DNA of 64,000 nucleotides. It comes from an uncultured Lachnospiraceae bacterium. Its GTDB lineage: Bacteria; Bacillota; Clostridia; Lachnospirales; Lachnospiraceae. Shown here piece by piece: positions 56,317-64,000 of the stretch. The DNA is taken from NCBI GenBank assembly GCA_947644545.1, contig CANRZW010000006.1, forward strand, positions 62,001-126,000, written 5' to 3'. Below the pieces are notes generated by a model. That model searched no databases. It saw only the letters and a program-made list of their open reading frames with translations, and had not been told where the DNA came from. Position numbers and translations under genes: made by a program. Every line of letters starts with the position of its first letter. Position 1 is the first letter of the stretch.

Positions 56317-57042
56317 TTATAATAGCAGTTCTTTCAGTAAGTGTTCCAGTTCTTCGGCTTCGTCTTTTGAGAAGGTGAAGGTTTCCTGGGTATTTGGTTC
56401 TGTGTCCAAGTCTGTGGAGTCTTGTGAGTCTCTGTTTATATCCTGGTTTGTATTTGCAGTTTTAACAGAATGCCTTTCTTTATGTGCCGTCTGATCCGGC
56501 TGGATCCGCTGCATATCCAGTTCTGCCTGTTCCAGACGGTTGGCCAGATGATTTTCCAGATAATCCACCAGATTGATGTGCAGGATCTTGATCTTGCCGG
56601 GAATATCGATCAGGGAGGAAACGGCGAAGTAGCAGTAAAGTCCAAGAAAGCTGATCGCATAAAAGGGGGCAATGCTGATAAAGCTTTCGTTGTTTACGAT
56701 CCCAATACAGGCCCCGATACCGGCGATTAATACCGCAAGCAGCATCAGCTGGCCGGAGAGATGCTTTAACAAAGATAAGGGCAGCCCGCCAATCTTGATC
56801 CGGCTGATAAACTTGTCCACGAAAATGGGAACGTTTGCCACTTTTTCGTTGATCTTACGGCAGCCGGAAAATTTCAGTTTCAGCTGCTGCAGAGATTTGT
56901 TGGTAGTTGATGACATGTGTTCCGTCTCCCAGATCAGCTTATGGTATATCACTCCGAGAGTAATCTGGCATATGATACTTAAAAAAAGAAATACTAATAT
57001 TGCAATGATGTAATTTTTATGTAGAAAAATTAAGTTAAGCAT
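56317..57042 (-). CDS. Membrane protein of unknown function
   Basis: 241 residues, not recognised. One N-terminal membrane helix (about 10-35), a soluble stretch, then two more helices (about 95-115 and 122-145), and a polar Asn/Thr/Asp/Glu-rich C-terminus (about 160-241), likely disordered, ending DEAEELEHLLKELLL. It has no ribosome binding site of note and is monocistronic between the operon terminator and the TSCPD gene promoter region. Topology suggests the tail is cytoplasmic or external depending on helix count. Confidence 0.7.
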   Translation of the reverse strand: MLNLIFLHKNYIIAILVFLFLSIICQITLGVIYHKLIWETEHMSSTTNKSLQQLKLKFSGCRKINEKVANVPIFVDKFISRIKIGGLPLSLLKHLSGQLMLLAVLIAGIGACIGIVNNESFISIAPFYAISFLGLYCYFAVSSLIDIPGKIKILHINLVDYLENHLANRLEQAELDMQRIQPDQTAHKERHSVKTANTNQDINRDSQDSTDLDTEPNTQETFTFSKDEAEELEHLLKELLL

Positions 57043-57386
57043 GCTGTATCAGACCTTTCATAACCAATATACTGGACTTCTATTTACTTCTCACACTATT
57101 ATACCGGAAAAAATGGCTGGCAGGCATTGTAAGGCATCGACAGATTAGGCCATATTGTGACGGCTGGCAATGATAAGAGGATTCCGGAGAACAGAAACAT
57201 CAGTTCAGCCTGGCATCAGACGTGACAGTGAAGCCGAAGCCTGAACCGTTACGACGGATATGGTTTAAATGTGATGGAATATTGGCAACAGCAGGGAAAA
57301 TGTGGTAGAATAATAAAAGTTTAATATTTTATTAAGATGCCAGAAAAATAGGTTTTGACGATTGAAAGGAAAAGGAGAGGACAGGA
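57043..57386. other. Intergenic region between the divergent membrane protein and TSCPD genes
   Basis: 344 bases without a credible gene. It includes the promoter listed at 57282-57311. I saw no riboswitch-like structure. Confidence 0.5.
57282..57311 (+). promoter_or_regulatory. Promoter of the TSCPD-murG unit
   Basis: TTGGCA (57282-57287), 18-base spacer, TAGAAT (57306-57311); the start codon is 76 bases downstream. Confidence 0.5.
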
Positions 57387-57629
57387 ATGGTTTATCAACC
57401 TAAAGGCGTGTGTTCTAAGGCTATTGATGTGGAAGTGGAAGGAAACGTAATTAAATCGGTGAAATTTACAGGAGGATGTAACGGCAACCTGCAGGGGATA
57501 TCCAGTCTGGTGGCGGGCATGGAGATCAAGGATGCCATCGGCAAGTTGCGTGGTATCAAGTGCGGTATCAAGAATACGTCCTGCCCCGATCAGCTGGCGT
57601 GCGCATTGCAGGAGATCTTAGACAATTAG
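57387..57629 (+). CDS. TSCPD domain protein (TIGR03905 type)
   Basis: 80 residues. The whole protein is a TSCPD domain: MVYQPKGVCSKAIDVEVEGN, then KFTGGCNGNLQGISSLVAGM and KCGIKNTSCPDQLACAL, with four conserved Cys. The domain also occurs at the C-terminus of some class II ribonucleotide reductases; the stand-alone form has no known role. AAAAGGAGAGG precedes the ATG. murG follows 15 bases after its stop. Confidence 0.88.
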   Translation: MVYQPKGVCSKAIDVEVEGNVIKSVKFTGGCNGNLQGISSLVAGMEIKDAIGKLRGIKCGIKNTSCPDQLACALQEILDN

Positions 57630-57644
57630 GAGGTTTCTTTCATC

Positions 57645-58727
57645 ATGAGCAAGAAGATCGTACTTACCGGCGGCGGCACTGCCGGACATGTGACCCCTAA
57701 TATGGCGTTGATTCCGAAACTGCGGGAACTGGGGTATGAGATCAGCTATATGGGTTCTTACGATGGAATTGAGAAGAAGTTAATGGAAGACTTCAATCTT
57801 TCATACTATGGAATTGCAACAGGGAAATTCAGGCGGTATTTCGACCCGAAGAATTTCTCGGATCCTTTCCGGGTGATCAAGGGTATGCGGGAGGCGCGCA
57901 GATATCTTAAGGAGATCAAACCGGATGTGGTATTTTCCAAAGGAGGCTTTGTCAGTGTCCCTGTCGTGCGTGCGGCGGGTTCTCTGGGGATTCCGTGTAT
58001 CATACATGAGTCCGACATGACGCCGGGACTGGCGAATAAGCTCTGTATACCGGTGGCGAAGAAAGTATGCTGTAATTTCCCGGAGACGCTGCAGCAGCTT
58101 CCACCGAACAAAGCGGTACTGACGGGTTCACCCATCAGGCAGGAGCTTTCCTCGGGAAATAAGGAAGCGGCCTATAAGTTATGCGGATTTGATTCGTCTA
58201 AGCCGGTGATCATGGTAGTGGGCGGCAGCCAGGGTTCGGCGGCCATTAACCAGGCGGTGCGGGATGTGCTGCCGGAACTGCTTACGGATTTTCAGGTGGT
58301 ACATCTGTGCGGTAAGGAGAAGATGGATAACCTTCTGTTGACGACGCCGGGCTATAAGCAGTTTGAGTATATCAAGTCCGAGATGAAGGACATCTTTGCC
58401 ATGGCGGATATGGTAATTTCCCGGGCGGGAGCAAATGCCATCAGCGAATTGCTTTCTCTCAAGAAACCCAATATTCTGATTCCGCTGCCGTCTACCAGCA
58501 GCAGGGGCGATCAGCTTTTAAATGCCAGGTCTTTTGAATCACAGGGATTCAGTATTGTGATCGATGAGGATGATCTGACGAATAAGCTGTTGTTGGAGAA
58601 GGTGCAGGAGCTGTACTTTAACCGCAAAACGTATGTGGATGCGATGCGCAAGAGCAGTCAGCGGGATGCCATCGGCGTGATCGTGGGGCTGATTGAGGAC
58701 GCGGCAAACGGGAAGGAAAATTCTTGA
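57645..58727 (+). CDS. murG: UDP-GlcNAc:lipid II glycosyltransferase MurG
   Basis: 360 residues. MurG adds GlcNAc to lipid I to make lipid II at the cytoplasmic face of the membrane. Motifs: TGGGTAGHVTPN at the N-terminus, FSKGGFVSVPVVRAA, then HESDMTPGLANK, VVGGSQGSAAIN and the SRAGANAISELLSLKKPNIL segment with RGDQLLNA. Length and motifs are complete. It is separated from the usual dcw cluster and co-transcribed with the TSCPD gene. Confidence 0.95.
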   Translation: MSKKIVLTGGGTAGHVTPNMALIPKLRELGYEISYMGSYDGIEKKLMEDFNLSYYGIATGKFRRYFDPKNFSDPFRVIKGMREARRYLKEIKPDVVFSKGGFVSVPVVRAAGSLGIPCIIHESDMTPGLANKLCIPVAKKVCCNFPETLQQLPPNKAVLTGSPIRQELSSGNKEAAYKLCGFDSSKPVIMVVGGSQGSAAINQAVRDVLPELLTDFQVVHLCGKEKMDNLLLTTPGYKQFEYIKSEMKDIFAMADMVISRAGANAISELLSLKKPNILIPLPSTSSRGDQLLNARSFESQGFSIVIDEDDLTNKLLLEKVQELYFNRKTYVDAMRKSSQRDAIGVIVGLIEDAANGKENS

Positions 58728-58803
58728 AATACGATAGTTACAATGCTACACTTATTATAATATAAGGAAAGGCAGTGTTGTCTGCCGGAAAAGGAGAAAA
58801 ACG

Positions 58804-60150
58804 ATGAGCAAAGTTACATTTGATTATTCCAAGGCAGCCTCTTTTATCGGAGAAAACGAAGTGGAATCCATGAAGAAGCTGGCTCTGGATGCGAAGGAAG
58901 TACTTGTGAGCAAGACGGGAGCAGGTAATGATTTCTTAGGTTGGATCGACCTGCCGGTTGACTATGACAAGGAAGAGTTTGCAAGGATCAAACAGGCGGC
59001 GGCGAAGATCCAGAGTGATTCGGAAGTGCTGGTAGTGATCGGTATCGGCGGCTCTTATCTGGGCGCGAGAGCGGCGATCGAGTTCCTTCGCCACAGTTTC
59101 TATAATGTAGTAGACAAGTCGGTGCGTAAGACGCCGGAGATTTATTTTGTCGGAAATTCGATCAGTTCTACGTATATCAAACATCTGATCGACGTGATCG
59201 GCGACAGAGACTTCTCGATCAACATGATCTCCAAGTCCGGCACGACCACGGAGCCGGCTATCGCTTTCCGCGTATTTAAGGAGATGGCGGAGAAGAAATA
59301 CGGTAAGGATGGCGCGGCGAAGAGAATCTATGCGACTACCGATAAGGCGAGAGGATCTTTGAAGAATCTGGCGAATGAAGAGGGCTATGAGAGTTTCGTA
59401 GTGCCGGATGACGTAGGCGGACGTTTTTCCGTATTGACGGCTGTCGGACTGCTTCCGATTGCTGTATCGGGTGCGGATATCGATAAGTTGATGGAAGGTG
59501 CGGCGGAAGGCCGGAAGATGGCGCTGGAAGCTCCTTTTGAGGACAATGACGCTGTGAAGTATGCGGCGCTGCGGAATATCCTGCTGCGCAAGGGCAAGGG
59601 TATCGAAATCCTGGCGAATTATGAGCCTTGTGCTCATTTCGTATCCGAGTGGTGGAAACAGCTGTACGGTGAGTCAGAAGGCAAGGATCAGAAAGGTATC
59701 TTCCCGGCAAGCGTTGATCTGACCACGGATCTGCACTCCATGGGTCAGTTTATTCAGGACGGCGCAAGAACAATGTTCGAGACGGTTCTGAATATCGAGA
59801 CGAGCAGAGAAGAGATCATCATCGGCGAGGAACCGGTAGATCTGGACGGCCTTAACTATCTGGCAGGCAAGAACGTGGATTTTGTCAATAAGAGCGCTAT
59901 GAACGGTACGATTCTGGCACACACGGACGGACAGGTTCCCAACTTCATGATCAATGTGCCGGAGGTAAATGAGTTCTATCTGGGCGAGTTGTTCTATTTC
60001 TTTGAGTTTGCGTGCGGCGTAAGCGGATACCTGTTAGGTGTGAATCCTTTCAATCAGCCGGGTGTGGAGAGCTACAAGAAGAACATGTTTGCATTGCTTG
60101 GCAAGCCGGGATATGAGGCACAGAGAGAGGAACTGCTTAAGAGACTGTAA
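58804..60150 (+). CDS. pgi: Glucose-6-phosphate isomerase
   Basis: 448 residues. Interconverts glucose-6-phosphate and fructose-6-phosphate. The SIS domains carry [18 protein letters not shown] and [16 protein letters not shown], and the C-terminal part has the [16 protein letters not shown] signature with the conserved Gln-Pro-Gly-Val-Glu. AAAAGGAG precedes the ATG by about six bases. Confidence 0.96.
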   Translation: MSKVTFDYSKAASFIGENEVESMKKLALDAKEVLVSKTGAGNDFLGWIDLPVDYDKEEFARIKQAAAKIQSDSEVLVVIGIGGSYLGARAAIEFLRHSFYNVVDKSVRKTPEIYFVGNSISSTYIKHLIDVIGDRDFSINMISKSGTTTEPAIAFRVFKEMAEKKYGKDGAAKRIYATTDKARGSLKNLANEEGYESFVVPDDVGGRFSVLTAVGLLPIAVSGADIDKLMEGAAEGRKMALEAPFEDNDAVKYAALRNILLRKGKGIEILANYEPCAHFVSEWWKQLYGESEGKDQKGIFPASVDLTTDLHSMGQFIQDGARTMFETVLNIETSREEIIIGEEPVDLDGLNYLAGKNVDFVNKSAMNGTILAHTDGQVPNFMINVPEVNEFYLGELFYFFEFACGVSGYLLGVNPFNQPGVESYKKNMFALLGKPGYEAQREELLKRL

Positions 60151-60350
60151 GAAGCGCTTACGGATCCAGGCTCCTTTACCGATTGTTGTATTTTGTCCCG
60201 ATAATTTCTGTTTTGCATTACTATCATTTATTATCTATTGTGGAATTATGCTGTACAAGGGAACGGATCGCAAAGTATAATGATCGGTAGGGAAGGAGGA
60301 AAGTAACGGTTTGCGTTTTGTTGTCATCGGAATCGTTACGAAAGAACATT

Positions 60351-61187
60351 ATGGTAACATTTCAATCAGAAAAGATCTCGGAACATTTGACGAGGATCCA
60401 TGGGATTACCGGGGAATTGATGTATTTGGCAGAGGGAACCGAGAAAGCGGCGCTTATTGATACGGGAAGCGGTATCGGCAGCCTGCGGGCATTGGTTGAC
60501 ACTTTGACGGATAAGCCGTGTATTGTACTGCTGACACACGGTCATGTGGATCATGCGATGGGTGCACCGGAATTTGATACGGAAATCTACATGAATCCGG
60601 CAGACAATGCGGTTCACGATGAGCATAGCAATCTGGAGTTCCGCAAAGGTTCTCTGCAGAATATGCCGGAGGAGATCGTTTCCAGAATTGAGGAGAGCGA
60701 TTATATTCCGTTGAGAACGAAGGAATATCTTCCTCTCATGCATGGGGATACATTTGATCTGGGCGGACTTACACTGGAAGCCTATGCCTGTCCCGGACAT
60801 ACGCCCGGTTCGATGGTGATTCTATTTAAGGAGGAGAGGAGTCTTCTGCTGGGAGATGCCTGCAATCCGTTTACGTTTCTGTTTTCCGATCACTGTCTGT
60901 ATGTTGAGGAGTATAAGGAGAGCCTGAAAACGCTGAAAGAGCAGACAGACGGAAAATACGATCATGTATATCTGTCACATGGTTCTGGAGACGGTGAAGC
61001 TAATATGATCGAAGGGGTTATTCAGGTCTGTGACGATATTATGACAGGGAATACAGATGATATGCCTTATGACTTTATGGGCGAGAAGGCGTTTCTGGCA
61101 AAGGCATTGACGCCGAAGGGACGTGCAGACGGCGGTGTCGGCAATATCGTATACAAGAAAGAAAGAGTGTGGAAAACGAAGGCTTGA
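60351..61187 (+). CDS. MBL-fold metallohydrolase
   Basis: 278 residues from the ATG at 60351; an in-frame TTG at 60318 would extend it by 11 residues and lies nearer to a GGAGG at 60295, so the start is uncertain. Metallo-beta-lactamase motifs: THGHVDHAMG (HxHxDH), a second His in CPGHTPGS, GDACNP and SHGSGDGEA. Belongs to the general MBL hydrolase (glyoxalase II-like) group; substrate unknown. A strong terminator follows. Confidence 0.88.
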   Translation: MVTFQSEKISEHLTRIHGITGELMYLAEGTEKAALIDTGSGIGSLRALVDTLTDKPCIVLLTHGHVDHAMGAPEFDTEIYMNPADNAVHDEHSNLEFRKGSLQNMPEEIVSRIEESDYIPLRTKEYLPLMHGDTFDLGGLTLEAYACPGHTPGSMVILFKEERSLLLGDACNPFTFLFSDHCLYVEEYKESLKTLKEQTDGKYDHVYLSHGSGDGEANMIEGVIQVCDDIMTGNTDDMPYDFMGEKAFLAKALTPKGRADGGVGNIVYKKERVWKTKA

Positions 61188-61211
61188 TCCTGTTGTTTTG
61201 CAGATTCAAAT

Positions 61212-61262
61212 AAGAGGGCTGTTGTGTCATGGCAGATCATTGACACGACAGCCCTCTTTTTG
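61212..61262 (+). terminator. Rho-independent terminator after the MBL hydrolase gene
   Basis: AGAGGGCTGTTGTGTCA pairs with TGACACGACAGCCCTCT (one G-U) across an 11-base loop and is followed by TTTTT. Confidence 0.92.
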
Positions 61263-61281
61263 GCTATAAAGCGCCTGTCAT

Positions 61282-61431
61282 TCAGGCAAATCTCTTCCGC
61301 AGAACTTCCAGATACGCTTCGTTCACAATACAGTTTGACAATGAAAAGGAATCCATGATCCGGCGGATATCGTCAGCGGAATCCTCTGCAAACAGCGCAG
61401 CATAGGTTTTGACAGTGCAAAAACTGCCGTG
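61282..61431 (-). pseudogene. Possible gene remnant (C-terminal fragment, unknown family)
   Basis: Minus-strand frame of 49 codons ending TGA at 61284-61282. It opens directly after a TAA and has no start codon or ribosome binding site. The product (YAALFAEDSADDIRRIMDSF, then CIVNEAYLEVLRKRFA) has the look of a real protein C-terminus. It is overlapped by the GH3 promoter. I do not recognise the family. Confidence 0.35.
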
Positions 61432-61438
61432 TTATACT
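61409..61438 (+). promoter_or_regulatory. Promoter of the GH3 glucosidase gene
   Basis: Consensus TTGACA (61409-61414), 18-base spacer, TATACT (61433-61438). The start codon is 41 bases downstream. Confidence 0.75.
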
Positions 61439-61478
61439 TTGTATAAGAAAAATAAGGATGTAAGGAGTGTGATGGCGA

Positions 61479-63740
61479 ATGGACCAAAAATGGACCAAAA
61501 CAGAGCAGGACGGCTATGTTCTGATCGAAAACGAGGGCGGACAGACGTTGGGACTTGCTGCGGACAGTAAGGTCAGGGTGATATCGGTGGACGGTTATGC
61601 TTTCAAGGATTTCCTGGGCACGGGCGAGCTGGCTCCCTATGAAGACTGGCGGCTATCCTATGAAGAGCGGGCCAAAGATCTGGCGAAAAGAGTGTCTATA
61701 GAGGATATCGCCGGGCTGATGCTGTACAGCGGCCACCAGTTGATCCCGGCCAGAGGGCCGAGAGTGGGGGCGTTTGGCGGAACCTATAACGGCAAAATGT
61801 TTGAGGAGAGCGGTGCAGATCCCTGGGAACTGACAGATCAACAGAAAGAGTTTATCGTGAAGGACAGAGTGCGGCATGTCCTGATCATGGGATTGGAGAG
61901 CACGGAGACGGCGGTGCGCTGGAATAATAAGCTGCAGGCATTGGCGGAGAATTCCGGCTTCGGTATTCCGGCCAACAACAGTTCGGATCCCCGGCACGGA
62001 GCAGGCTCTACGGCGGAATACATGGGTGTGACCGGAGAAGCGATCTCCAAATGGGCTAATGGCATCGGGCTGTCTGCTTCCTTTGATCCTGCGCTGGTGA
62101 AGGAGTTCGGAGAGATCGCCGCTGCGGAATATCGCGCATTGGGAATTACGACTGCGCTTTCTCCGCAGATCGATCTGGCGACGGAACCCAGATGGATGCG
62201 GTTTGCGGATACTTTCGGGGAACATACGCAGATGACGATCGACATGACCAAGGCTTACTGCGACGGTTTCCAGACGACGAAGGACAGTGAGACCGGCTGG
62301 GGCAAAGCCAGCGTTAATACGATGGTAAAGCATTTTCCGGGCGGCGGTACCTGTGAGGGCGGCCGGGATGCCCATTATGCCTATGGAAAATATGCGGTTT
62401 ATCCGGGCGGGAATGACAAGGAGCATCTGAAACCGTTTACCGAAGGCGCCTTTTGTCTGGACGGAAAGACGGGCAAGGCCAGCGCGGTAATGCCTTACTA
62501 TACGATTTCTTACGGTTTGGATCAGAAGTATGGGGAAAATGTCGGTAATTCTTTCAACAAGTATCTGATCCAGGATCTTCTGCGGGAAGAACTCGGCTAC
62601 GAGGGTGTAGTCTGCACCGATTGGGGCATTACTCATAATATCGGTGAGGCGGAGGAGAGTTTTGCCGGAAAATGCTGGGGCGTGGAGGGACTGACGGAAG
62701 CCCAGCGGCACTGCAAGGCCTTGGAAGCGGGAGTGGATCAGTTCGGCGGAAACAACGATGTAGCGCCGGTGATGGAAGCCTATCGGATGCTCTGTGAGAA
62801 ATACGGTGAGGAAGCGGCGGATGCACGGTTCAGACGATCCGCATACAGACTGCTTCTGAATATCTTCCGGACGGGATTATTTGAGAATCCTTACCTTGAT
62901 CTGGAGGAATCTCTGAATACCGTCGGTTGTCCTTCTTATATGGAAAAGGGATATCAGTCTCAACTGAAATCGGTGACCTTGTTGAAGAATAAGAACAAAG
63001 CGCTGCCTCTAAAAGAAGGAATCAAAGTATACATACCGGACAGATTTATCAAGTCTCATATGAGCTTTATGAGTACTCCTACCGGTGACCGGACAGTGAT
63101 TTCTGCCGGAAAACGCGCCGCTTCGGAATATTTCCAGGTGGTGGAGACACCGGAGGAAGCGGACGCGGCATTATGCTTCATAGAGTCGCCCATTTCCTGT
63201 GGTTACGATCCGGAAGACCGGAAGGCGGGCGGCAGCGGCTATGTGCCGGTGACATTGCAATATCGTCCTTACCAGGCGGTGAGTGCGAGACAGCCCAGCC
63301 TGGCAGGCGGAGATCCGCTGGAAGAATCTGCGGACCGCAGTTACCGCGGCAAGTGGAACAGCGCAGCTAATGAGGCAGATCTGGATCTGGTAGAAGAGAT
63401 GAGAAAACGGATGGGAGATAAACCCGTTATCACGATAGTTGCCTTGAAGAATCCGACGGTAATGGCCGAACTGGAGCCTTGTACGGATGCTCTTATCGTA
63501 GAGTATGGCGTTAGCCCGCAGGCGGTTCTGGATGTGATCACCGGGAGATTTACGCCGCAGGGCCTGCTTCCCGTACAGATGCCTGCAAGCATGGAGACTG
63601 TGGAGAAGCAGAAAGAGGACGTGGCATTCGATATGGACTGCTATCAGGATGAGGAAGGACATACCTACGATTTCGGATTTGGTATGAACTTTGACGGGGT
63701 GATCGCAGACGAAAGAGTTGACAGGTATCGGAAAGGTTAG
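61479..63740 (+). CDS. Beta-glucosidase-like glycoside hydrolase family 3
   Basis: 753 residues. The (beta/alpha)8 GH3 domain (about 60-470) has the substrate loop NNSSDPRHGAG, the KHFPGGGTCEGGRDAH motif and the nucleophile Asp381 in VVCTDWGITHN. It is followed by the (alpha/beta)6 domain (about 480-740). No signal peptide is seen, so it is probably cytoplasmic; no FnIII domain follows. The exact sugar (beta-glucoside, beta-xyloside or beta-GlcNAc) is not decided by sequence. ATG at 61479 follows AAGGAG by 11 bases. Confidence 0.93.
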   Translation: MDQKWTKTEQDGYVLIENEGGQTLGLAADSKVRVISVDGYAFKDFLGTGELAPYEDWRLSYEERAKDLAKRVSIEDIAGLMLYSGHQLIPARGPRVGAFGGTYNGKMFEESGADPWELTDQQKEFIVKDRVRHVLIMGLESTETAVRWNNKLQALAENSGFGIPANNSSDPRHGAGSTAEYMGVTGEAISKWANGIGLSASFDPALVKEFGEIAAAEYRALGITTALSPQIDLATEPRWMRFADTFGEHTQMTIDMTKAYCDGFQTTKDSETGWGKASVNTMVKHFPGGGTCEGGRDAHYAYGKYAVYPGGNDKEHLKPFTEGAFCLDGKTGKASAVMPYYTISYGLDQKYGENVGNSFNKYLIQDLLREELGYEGVVCTDWGITHNIGEAEESFAGKCWGVEGLTEAQRHCKALEAGVDQFGGNNDVAPVMEAYRMLCEKYGEEAADARFRRSAYRLLLNIFRTGLFENPYLDLEESLNTVGCPSYMEKGYQSQLKSVTLLKNKNKALPLKEGIKVYIPDRFIKSHMSFMSTPTGDRTVISAGKRAASEYFQVVETPEEADAALCFIESPISCGYDPEDRKAGGSGYVPVTLQYRPYQAVSARQPSLAGGDPLEESADRSYRGKWNSAANEADLDLVEEMRKRMGDKPVITIVALKNPTVMAELEPCTDALIVEYGVSPQAVLDVITGRFTPQGLLPVQMPASMETVEKQKEDVAFDMDCYQDEEGHTYDFGFGMNFDGVIADERVDRYRKG

Positions 63741-63782
63741 GGATTTCTCCGGCTGTGATGAGAAATATTCCGATCATATATA

Positions 63783-63836
63783 AAGCATGGAAGAGGGAAG
63801 GATCGGGTGATATCTTCCCTTTTCCATGCTATTTTC
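63783..63836 (+). terminator. Terminator after the GH3 gene
   Basis: AGCATGGAAGAGGGAAG pairs imperfectly with CTTCCCTTTTCCATGCT, followed by ATTTTCG. Confidence 0.7.
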
Positions 63837-63856
63837 GTATAAATTTGCAAAAGTCC

Positions 63857-63917
63857 TTGACAGGATGAGTTAGTGTATGCTAACCTTTATCTTGCAAGAG
63901 AGTTAGACATTACTAAC
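63857..63917 (+). promoter_or_regulatory. feoA promoter region with two GTTAG-N6-CTAAC dyads
   Basis: A -35 TTGACA is at 63857-63862. Dyad 1 GTTAGTGTATGCTAAC (63869-63884) covers the spacer/-10 and dyad 2 GTTAGACATTACTAAC (63902-63917) lies downstream, 33 bases centre to centre. The arms match the core of DtxR/IdeR-type iron-repressor boxes, which fits the iron-transport gene that follows. Confidence 0.7.
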
Positions 63918-63953
63918 CACAAGAAAACAGCTACAGGAAGGGAGATGCGTACT

Positions 63954-64000
63954 ATGCCATTGACATTTGCAAGAACGGGGGAGCCTGCCGCCATCAGGAA
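63954..64000 (+). CDS. feoA: Ferrous iron transport protein FeoA, start only
   Basis: Only the first 15 codons are in the window: MPLTFARTGEPAAIR. This start closely resembles Clostridial FeoA proteins (MPL..A.TGEP..I..). GGAAGGGAG lies upstream. FeoA is a small cytoplasmic SH3-like partner of the FeoB Fe(II) permease; feoB is expected just outside. The twin dyads in the promoter support iron control. The call rests on a short peptide, so moderate confidence. Confidence 0.65.
   Translation, partial: MPLTFARTGEPAAIR

Overview
The window is a chromosomal replication-origin region from a low-to-medium GC Clostridia bacterium, most likely Lachnospiraceae. This rests on the gene order mnmE-jag-yidC-yidD-rnpA-rpmH | oriC | dnaA-dnaN-yaaA-recF-gyrB-gyrA, the Gram-positive style of the proteins (YidC with a GTG start, DUF4358 lipoprotein, DUF2975/XRE/DUF4153 trio), and lipobox-bearing solute-binding proteins. 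No organism name can be read from the sequence. Genes left of about 4.2 kb run leftwards and the first genes right of it run rightwards, as expected for two forks leaving oriC. No tRNA, rRNA or CRISPR array was seen.

Layout. (1) 1-4194, minus strand: tRNA modification GTPase (cut by the window edge), RNA-binding Jag, membrane insertase YidC, YidD, RnpA, L34. (2) 4195-6427: oriC with DnaA-box clusters on both sides of dnaA. (3) 4753-14261, plus strand: replication and topology genes plus a phosphoesterase, closed by a bidirectional terminator. (4) 14326-17917: a membrane XRE regulator, RarA, a Cys-rich small protein, and a flavin reductase-rubredoxin protein. (5) 18310-24600: an AT-rich island with a giant 1859-residue membrane-anchored Tyr/Asp/Gly repeat protein and a small multi-pass membrane protein in the same transcription unit. 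(6) 24635-37606, minus strand: B12/radical SAM protein, hybrid histidine kinase, DUF4153-XRE-DUF2975 operon with a promoter flanked by 21-bp-spaced repeats, CotH-like protein, exonuclease III, and an SGNH-like/MBOAT acylation pair. (7) 37836-40689: DUF4358 lipoprotein, a decayed ABC permease, a RelB/RelE-type toxin-antitoxin pair, and a CPBP protease. (8) 40713-47219: AraC regulator, sugar ABC transporter and GH36 alpha-galactosidase. (9) 47387-56242: a seven-gene operon, bracketed by terminators, that looks like synthesis and transfer of a nucleotide-activated compound onto a surface or lipid-linked glycan. (10) 56317-64000: a membrane protein, TSCPD protein, MurG, Pgi, MBL hydrolase, GH3 glucosidase, and the start of feoA behind two matching dyads.

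The two least explained regions are the giant repeat-protein island (18.3-24.6 kb) and the 47.4-56.2 kb operon. The latter contains a tandem double nucleotidyltransferase and an unusual fusion of a GT-C-type membrane protein to a uridine-kinase-like P-loop domain. The most useful small-scale signals are three sets of regulatory repeats: 21-bp-spaced TCAATAA (32.05 kb), three 12-bp TATACC units (41.67 kb), and twin GTTAG-N6-CTAAC dyads (63.87 kb).
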